A stretch of DNA of 64,000 bases from Lactobacillus xujianguonis (GTDB taxonomy: Bacteria; Bacillota; Bacilli; Lactobacillales; Lactobacillaceae), in contig NZ_ML136876.1 of NCBI RefSeq assembly GCF_004009905.1, forward strand, positions 25,711 through 89,710. Direction: 5' to 3'. The notes below the pieces were generated by a model. That model had not been told where the DNA came from. It worked only from the letters and a program-made list of their open reading frames with translations, and ran no database searches. Both the position numbers and the translations under genes were made by a program. Below are positions 59,333 through 64,000 of this stretch, piece after piece (the stretch's first letter is position 1; each line of letters starts with the position of its first letter).

Positions 59333-60481
59333 TTATCCTTCTTTTTGTAACTTGAAATCAGGGCTGTCAACGCCGTTGTTAGGGCCAATTTCGACACCTT
59401 TCTTCAGAGGATGACGGTAAGTCTTGCTCTTTTTAATCTTGAACAATAAATCAAAGACATAACTGATGGCGATGAAGAAAATAATGGCTGCAATCACGAT
59501 TGAGACAATTTCATAAGGAACACCAGCTGCTGTTTGCATCCCCAGACCACCAATTTTCAAAATTGAAAACAGCAGAGCGGCTAGTAAAATTCCGATGGCA
59601 GTACTATTACCAAGCAAAGCAACGGACAAGCCGTCCCAGCCAATATCAACGCTACTAGTTTGCGTAAAGTAGTTTTGGTAAGTACCTAACCCTTGCACAA
59701 CGCCACCAATCCCGGCAAAAGCACCAGATAGCAGCATTGAAACAATGATATTTTTCTTAGTTGACATTCCCGCATAACGGCTGGCAAAAGGATTCAGACC
59801 AACGGCTTTAATTTCGAAGCCAACCGTAGTCTTTTTCATCAAAAACCAGAAAATGACTAAAGCGATAATTCCCAAAAAAATCCCAGCATTAATGCGCGAA
59901 TCGCCAAATAAGTGACTAAGCCAGTCAATGTGCAAGCTGCCATTGCTACCGATATCCTTGGTCGTATCTGTATCAGTCCGCAGACTGCTTGGCATGATTT
60001 GTTGCATGAGGTATTGGCACAAATAAAGGACTATGTAGTTGAGCATGATGGTCGTAATAACTTCGTTGGTGCCAAAGTAAGCCCGCAAGTAACCCGCGAT
60101 CCCAGCGACGATGGCTCCAGCAAAAGCACCAGCGATAATGGCTAATGGTAATAAGATGTACTTGGGTAAATTGGGGTTAGCCAATACTACCCAGACAGAG
60201 GTCAACCAACCAGCTTGGGCTTGACCTGGTAAACCAATGTTGAAAAAGCCAGCTTTTGACGCAATGGCGAAACCGATCGCGGTGAAAATGAGGGGAGTCG
60301 CTTCCCGGATTGTTTCACCTAAACCACTCATGGTACCTAAGGCTCCATTGAACATGGCAGCGTAGGCACTGAATGGGTTATAGCTCCAGATCAACATAAT
60401 GATGGCTCCAACTAAAAAGCCTGCAATAACAGAAATGAGCGGCACTAACAGCCGTTTTTGTTTAGCTGTAACTTTAATCAA
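59333..60481 (-). CDS. nucleoside ABC transporter permease 1
   Basis: A 382-aa permease of the YufP (NupP) type with about ten hydrophobic segments, including FTAIGFAIASKAGFFNIGLPGQAQ and the cytoplasmic loop VGLNPFASRYAGMSTKKNI. It overlaps the ATPase gene by 8 bases. Assignment comes from sequence pattern and operon order. Confidence 0.9.
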   Translation of the reverse strand: MIKVTAKQKRLLVPLISVIAGFLVGAIIMLIWSYNPFSAYAAMFNGALGTMSGLGETIREATPLIFTAIGFAIASKAGFFNIGLPGQAQAGWLTSVWVVLANPNLPKYILLPLAIIAGAFAGAIVAGIAGYLRAYFGTNEVITTIMLNYIVLYLCQYLMQQIMPSSLRTDTDTTKDIGSNGSLHIDWLSHLFGDSRINAGIFLGIIALVIFWFLMKKTTVGFEIKAVGLNPFASRYAGMSTKKNIIVSMLLSGAFAGIGGVVQGLGTYQNYFTQTSSVDIGWDGLSVALLGNSTAIGILLAALLFSILKIGGLGMQTAAGVPYEIVSIVIAAIIFFIAISYVFDLLFKIKKSKTYRHPLKKGVEIGPNNGVDSPDFKLQKEG

Positions 60482-62018
60482 CTACTTTTCCTTCTTTCTT
60501 AACTCCAGTCATTAGGAGACCAAGTTCTGTTTCAGTGGTTTCTTCTGGTTTCACAACACCGGATTTTTCACCATTATGCAGGACGAGAATCCGATCAGAT
60601 AAAGCCATGATTTCACTTAATTCATAGGAAACTAACAGAATAGCCTTGCCTTGTTCTCGTTCTTTTAAAAGTTGCTTGTGAATAGTTTCAATCGCACCAA
60701 CGTCTAAACCACGAGTGGGTTGAAAGGCAATGATTAAATCGCTATTTCGCTGAAGTTCACGCGCAATAATGACTTTTTGTTGGTTACCACCAGACAATTC
60801 TCCACCTGCCAGATCGATGCTAGGGGTGAGAATATCGAATTTTTTAACTAATTTTTGGGCATGTTGTTTGATTTGGTGAAAGTTAATAATTCCATGATGA
60901 GAAAAAGGGGTCTGGTAGTAACTTTGCAAGATCAGGTTGTCGGCGACTGACATTTGTAAGATTAGACCGTATTTTTGCCGGTCGGCAGGGATGTTAGCCA
61001 CTCCAGCTTCCGTGATTTTTCGTGGGGCTTGATTGGCTAAATCTTGGTCTTTAATCAAAATTTCTCCGCTACTGCTGTGCCGCAGGCCCGTGATTGCTTC
61101 AACTAATTCATCTTGGCCATTGCCATCAATCCCGGCAATCCCGAGGATTTCGCCAGCATGCACATTGAAGGAAAGATGCTTAACTGCCAAAGTGCCGCGA
61201 TTTTCTTTCACGACTAAATCTTTGACTGCCAAAATTGCTTTTCCCGGTTCAACCGCTGCTTTAGCCAGCTTCATCGTCACTGGATGACCGACCATGAGCT
61301 CGGCCATTTTTTCATTACTGATGTCTTTTACCGCGTAGGAACCAACGTCTTTACCAGCGCGAATAATGGTCACGCGATCAGCTACTTTTTTGATTTCTTC
61401 CAATTTATGGGTAATTAAAATGATGGACTTACCTTCGTTCGCCAGATTTTTAAGAATATGCATGAATTCTTTGATTTCTGGTGGGGTGAGGACGGCAGTT
61501 GGCTCGTCAAAAATTAGAATATCAGCGCCGCGATAGAGAACTTTGAGTATTTCTACGCGCTGTTGTTGAGCAACTGTGATGTTAGCGACTTTTTGATTAG
61601 GATCAATTGCCAAGTGATAGTGCTCAGATAAGGCTAAGACCTTTTCTCGTGCTTGTTTGAGATCAAGTAAGGGGCCTTTAGTTGTTTCATGGCCTAAGAT
61701 AATATTTTCTAAAACGGTGAAAGAGTGGGCTAGCATAAAGTGTTGGTGCACCATCCCAATGCCTAATTGTTTGGCAACTGTGGGATTAACAATGGCGATC
61801 TGGCGGCCGTTAACTTTGATTTCGCCACTGGTTGGTGCCAATAAGCCAGAGAGGATGCTCATTAAAGTTGATTTACCAGCACCATTTTCGCCAAGTAAAG
61901 CCAGGATTTCACCTTGATGCAAAGTTAGATTTAAATCGTCATTGGCTTTAAAACCGTCAAAGTCTTTAACGATATGCTTCATTTCAATGATGTTTTTTTG
62001 TTTATTCATGTAAATCAT
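60474..62018 (-). CDS. nucleoside ABC transporter ATP-binding protein, two ABC domains
   Basis: A 514-aa ATPase with tandem ABC domains, the YufO (NupO) type. The first has GENGAGKST, VAQQQRVEILKVL and LIFDEPTAVLTP; the second has a degenerate Walker A (GIAGIDGNGQDEL), LSGGNQQKVIIARE and a switch region. Such proteins power CUT2-like importers. AGGAAAG lies just before the ATG; a start three codons later is possible. An intercistronic hairpin separates it from the lipoprotein gene. Confidence 0.92.
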   Translation of the reverse strand: MIYMNKQKNIIEMKHIVKDFDGFKANDDLNLTLHQGEILALLGENGAGKSTLMSILSGLLAPTSGEIKVNGRQIAIVNPTVAKQLGIGMVHQHFMLAHSFTVLENIILGHETTKGPLLDLKQAREKVLALSEHYHLAIDPNQKVANITVAQQQRVEILKVLYRGADILIFDEPTAVLTPPEIKEFMHILKNLANEGKSIILITHKLEEIKKVADRVTIIRAGKDVGSYAVKDISNEKMAELMVGHPVTMKLAKAAVEPGKAILAVKDLVVKENRGTLAVKHLSFNVHAGEILGIAGIDGNGQDELVEAITGLRHSSSGEILIKDQDLANQAPRKITEAGVANIPADRQKYGLILQMSVADNLILQSYYQTPFSHHGIINFHQIKQHAQKLVKKFDILTPSIDLAGGELSGGNQQKVIIARELQRNSDLIIAFQPTRGLDVGAIETIHKQLLKEREQGKAILLVSYELSEIMALSDRILVLHNGEKSGVVKPEETTETELGLLMTGVKKEGKVVD

Positions 62019-62028
62019 CTTTCCTATG

Positions 62029-62057
62029 AAAAAACTCTTCGTCTGAACGGAGAGTTC
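62029..62057 (-). terminator. intercistronic attenuating hairpin
   Basis: Minus-strand AACTCTCCG/CGAAGAGTT followed by TTTTTT between the lipoprotein and ATPase genes. It should stop most transcripts after the first gene and so give excess binding protein. Confidence 0.75.
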
Positions 62058-62078
62058 TCAATTGATTTAACTGTAAAT

Positions 62079-63164
62079 TTATTTTTCAGGCTTAGTTGCG
62101 ACTTGGATCTTACCAGCGACAATCTGCTTGCGGGCTGCTTGAACAGCTTGCCAAGCTTTAGCTGAAAGTTGACCTTTAGTAATTGAAACGCCGTTATCCT
62201 TTAAGCCGTAAACTAAGTGCTTGCCACCTGGGAATTTATTGTGGTAAGCGTCGTTAGCAATGCTTTCAGTCGCAACATTCAAGCCTTTTAAGACGGAAGT
62301 TAAAGTGAAGTTAGCTTTTTGACCACCTTTAGCGGTGTAGTTACCAAGGCTAGCTTGGTCAACGTCAACTCCGATGACCCAGACTTTCTTGTTAGCAGGA
62401 CGGGTTTGGTTGAAGTCTTTAGCTTCTTGGAAAACGCCGTTACCAGCATTACCAGCTGCTTGGTAGATGATGTCAGCCTTGTTAGCGTACATTGATTGAG
62501 CGATGGACTTGGCTTTATCAGTCGCAGTGAAGTTACCGATGTATTGCGTTTCAACGCTGATTTTCTTGTGTAATGCTTTCGCACCGTCAGCCACACCTTG
62601 CTTAAAACCAGCTTCGAATAAGTCGATAATTTCTGATTTGGCACCACCGATGAAACCAACTTTATTAGTTTTAGTCGTGTAAGCTGCAGCTAACCCGCCT
62701 AAGTAAGAAGCTTCATTACTCTTAAAGGTGACAGAGGCCACGTTCTTTTGACCAGTGATGACACTGTCGATAATGACGAAATTCTTCTTTGGATTCTTTT
62801 TAGCAGCTTTACTTACGGCTTGTTGCAATTGGAAACCAACACCGAAGATAGTTTGATAACCAGCATTTGAAGCTTGGTCGAAGTTAGGTACGAAGTCGGA
62901 TGGACCGCTTGATTGGAAATATTGATAGCCACCTTTACCTTGCTTTAGACCGTGTTCTTTACCGTAAGCCTTAAAGCCAGCCCAAGCGGCTTGGTAGAAG
63001 GAGTGATCATCAACCCCGTTTTGATCAGTGATTAACGCAATTCCGTGTTTCGTATCTTTATTATTTGAAGCACCTTGCTTCTTTCCTGAACAAGCAGTTA
63101 AGGCTAAAGTAGCGGTTACAACAACTGCACCAAATGAAAGGATTTTCTTAAACTTTGAGTTCAT
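62079..63164 (-). CDS. BmpA-family nucleoside-binding lipoprotein
   Basis: A 361-aa lipoprotein of the Bmp/PnrA (YufN, NupN) family; the start at 63164 follows GGAGG. The signal ends in the lipobox LTAC, with the Cys at about residue 26. The binding fold carries ALITDQNGVDDHSFYQAAWAGF, GVGFQLQQAV, KVGFIGGAKSEIIDLFEAGFKQG and VWVIGVDVDQ, typical of purine-nucleoside binders. It leads the importer operon. A deoxyribosyltransferase remnant lies divergently upstream, consistent with nucleoside use. Confidence 0.92.
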   Translation of the reverse strand: MNSKFKKILSFGAVVVTATLALTACSGKKQGASNNKDTKHGIALITDQNGVDDHSFYQAAWAGFKAYGKEHGLKQGKGGYQYFQSSGPSDFVPNFDQASNAGYQTIFGVGFQLQQAVSKAAKKNPKKNFVIIDSVITGQKNVASVTFKSNEASYLGGLAAAYTTKTNKVGFIGGAKSEIIDLFEAGFKQGVADGAKALHKKISVETQYIGNFTATDKAKSIAQSMYANKADIIYQAAGNAGNGVFQEAKDFNQTRPANKKVWVIGVDVDQASLGNYTAKGGQKANFTLTSVLKGLNVATESIANDAYHNKFPGGKHLVYGLKDNGVSITKGQLSAKAWQAVQAARKQIVAGKIQVATKPEK

Positions 63165-63341
63165 TTTTACCTCCAGAAAGCTCAATTAGTGAAATAATAA
63201 TTATTTGATACAGATACTAGATTATCGTACGCTATTTGTCAATATAAATCATAAATAAAATTATTTAGTAAAATATTTATTGCACAATACGAATAATATT
63301 GATATACTTTCTTCAAAAATTAAGATTTGCGAGGACTAAAC

Positions 63342-63864
63342 ATGGAAAAACAAATTGCGACGGGTAAGATCTATTTAGGTGGTTCTTTCAACCGTGAGGT
63401 GGATCATGAACGGGTAAAGCGGGCGAAAGAACTTTTGGCCCAGAATCCAACCATTGCGCGGGTTCATTTTCCCTTTGATTATGAGTTTATTGATCCTGCG
63501 GAAGTTAATCCCAAGATCGGTGAAGAACGGAGTATGACTTGGCGAGTAGGGACTTTTCAAAATGATTTGAACGGCATTAACACTGCAACTTGCGGTGTCT
63601 TTCTCTATGACATGGATATTTTTCTATGACATGGATATTTTAGATGATGGTTGTGCCTTTGAGATTGGCTTCATGCGGGCAACGCATAAGCCAGTAGTCT
63701 TGGTGCCATTCACTGAGCATCCTGAACGACCGAAGAAGATGAATCTCATGATTGCACAAGGGGTGACTGCGATTATTGATGGCAATACGGAATTAGAAAA
63801 ATTAGCGACCTATGATTTCAATTGGCTGCCTTATAATCCGGGTACTGGATATGGGATTTACTAG
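63342..63864 (+). pseudogene. ntd: nucleoside 2-deoxyribosyltransferase, disrupted by 19-bp duplication
   Basis: The first frame (MEKQIATGKIYLGGSFN ... TWRVGTFQNDLNGINTATCGVFLYDMDI) and the second (DILDDGCAFEIGFMRATHKPVVLVPF ... YNPGTGYGIY) together make a complete NTD of about 158 aa, an enzyme that exchanges bases between deoxynucleosides. A 19-bp segment is duplicated in tandem (63604-63622 and 63623-63641), shifting the frame right before the DDG..FE..GFM active-site block. GAGGA precedes the ATG at 63342. Loss of one copy by slippage would restore the gene. Confidence 0.9.
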
Positions 63865-63890
63865 AATAGACAAAATAAACATTCTAAGCT

Positions 63891-63937
63891 AAATAGTGAA
63901 TTAGTTATCCGACGGGATAATTGATTCACTATTTTTG
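63891..63937 (+). terminator. large terminator hairpin, repeat family copy 3
   Basis: AAATAGTGAATTAGTTATCC pairs with GGATAATTGATTCACTATTT, followed by TTG; the same hairpin type as at 57287 and 58267. The remaining bases to the right edge show no gene. Confidence 0.8.
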
Positions 63938-64000
63938 TTCTCTTGTAGAATTAAAGTAGTAGTAAAACGATATGCCCTGTCGCTTTTAGACACTTGATGT

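Overview
The window is chromosomal DNA from a low-GC lactic acid bacterium, most likely a Lactobacillus of the acidophilus/helveticus/crispatus group. Pointers are an msm-type sucrose/fructo-oligosaccharide operon, an SLAP-domain secreted protein, an LPQTG sortase substrate, a methionine T-box in front of a MetE-like gene and luxS, Rgg regulators and a BmpA-type nucleoside importer. No rRNA, tRNA, CRISPR array, prophage or insertion sequence was seen. Species assignment is inference from gene content.

Layout. 1-4.4 kb: LacI regulator, sugar ABC importer and the first 47 codons of a GH32 enzyme, with a good promoter, a cre site and three palindromic operators. 4.4-6.5 kb: a wrecked alcohol dehydrogenase and a wrecked AraC regulator, then a candidate minus-strand structured RNA. 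6.5-15.6 kb: glycosyltransferase, a double RelB/DinJ-like protein, rarA, a phosphatase, an LPQTG protein, recQ, a nitroreductase and two small anchored acidic proteins. 15.6-19.1 kb: an exopolysaccharide (GT2/GH8) operon broken by a frameshift and a nonsense codon. 19.2-22.1 kb: SLAP protein, secreted matrixin-like protease, PAP2 phosphatase, acetyltransferase.

22.1-28.4 kb is a plasmid-like unit: a Rep_3 initiator, about 16 iterons with a perfect DnaA box, a ParA/ribbon-helix-helix partition pair and AT-rich repeat fields that also surround a GNAT gene. It looks like an integrated or chromosome-resident replicon (similar chromosomal units in lactobacilli have been called potential autonomous units).

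28.6-37.1 kb: serine hydrolase, a parS-like site, proC, kptA, T-box operon (40-aa peptide, MetE-like, luxS), then a TetR regulator divergent from a MacB/FtsX-type ABC transporter. 37.1-41.5 kb: three copies of a ~150-bp small-RNA-like repeat interspersed with two Rgg-type regulators (one frameshifted at a homopolymer).

42.3-54.9 kb is a catabolite-controlled redox cluster: a flavoprotein reductase with a covalent-FMN motif, a nitroreductase that looks split off it, an esterase-like serine hydrolase, MFS, AraC and LysR regulators, a class III CoA-transferase, a PAS protein whose tail has three flavinylation-like motifs, an NMO/FabK-like protein, and a divergent MerR operon (DUF2255, ABM protein, amidohydrolase). 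I infer use of an organic electron acceptor; the substrate is unknown. 55-64 kb: LtrA, a zinc alcohol dehydrogenase, an Abi_2-type protein between repeated hairpins, a nucleoside ABC importer and a nucleoside deoxyribosyltransferase broken by a 19-bp tandem duplication.

At least seven genes are broken, which suggests ongoing gene loss, unless some of the single-base lesions are assembly errors.
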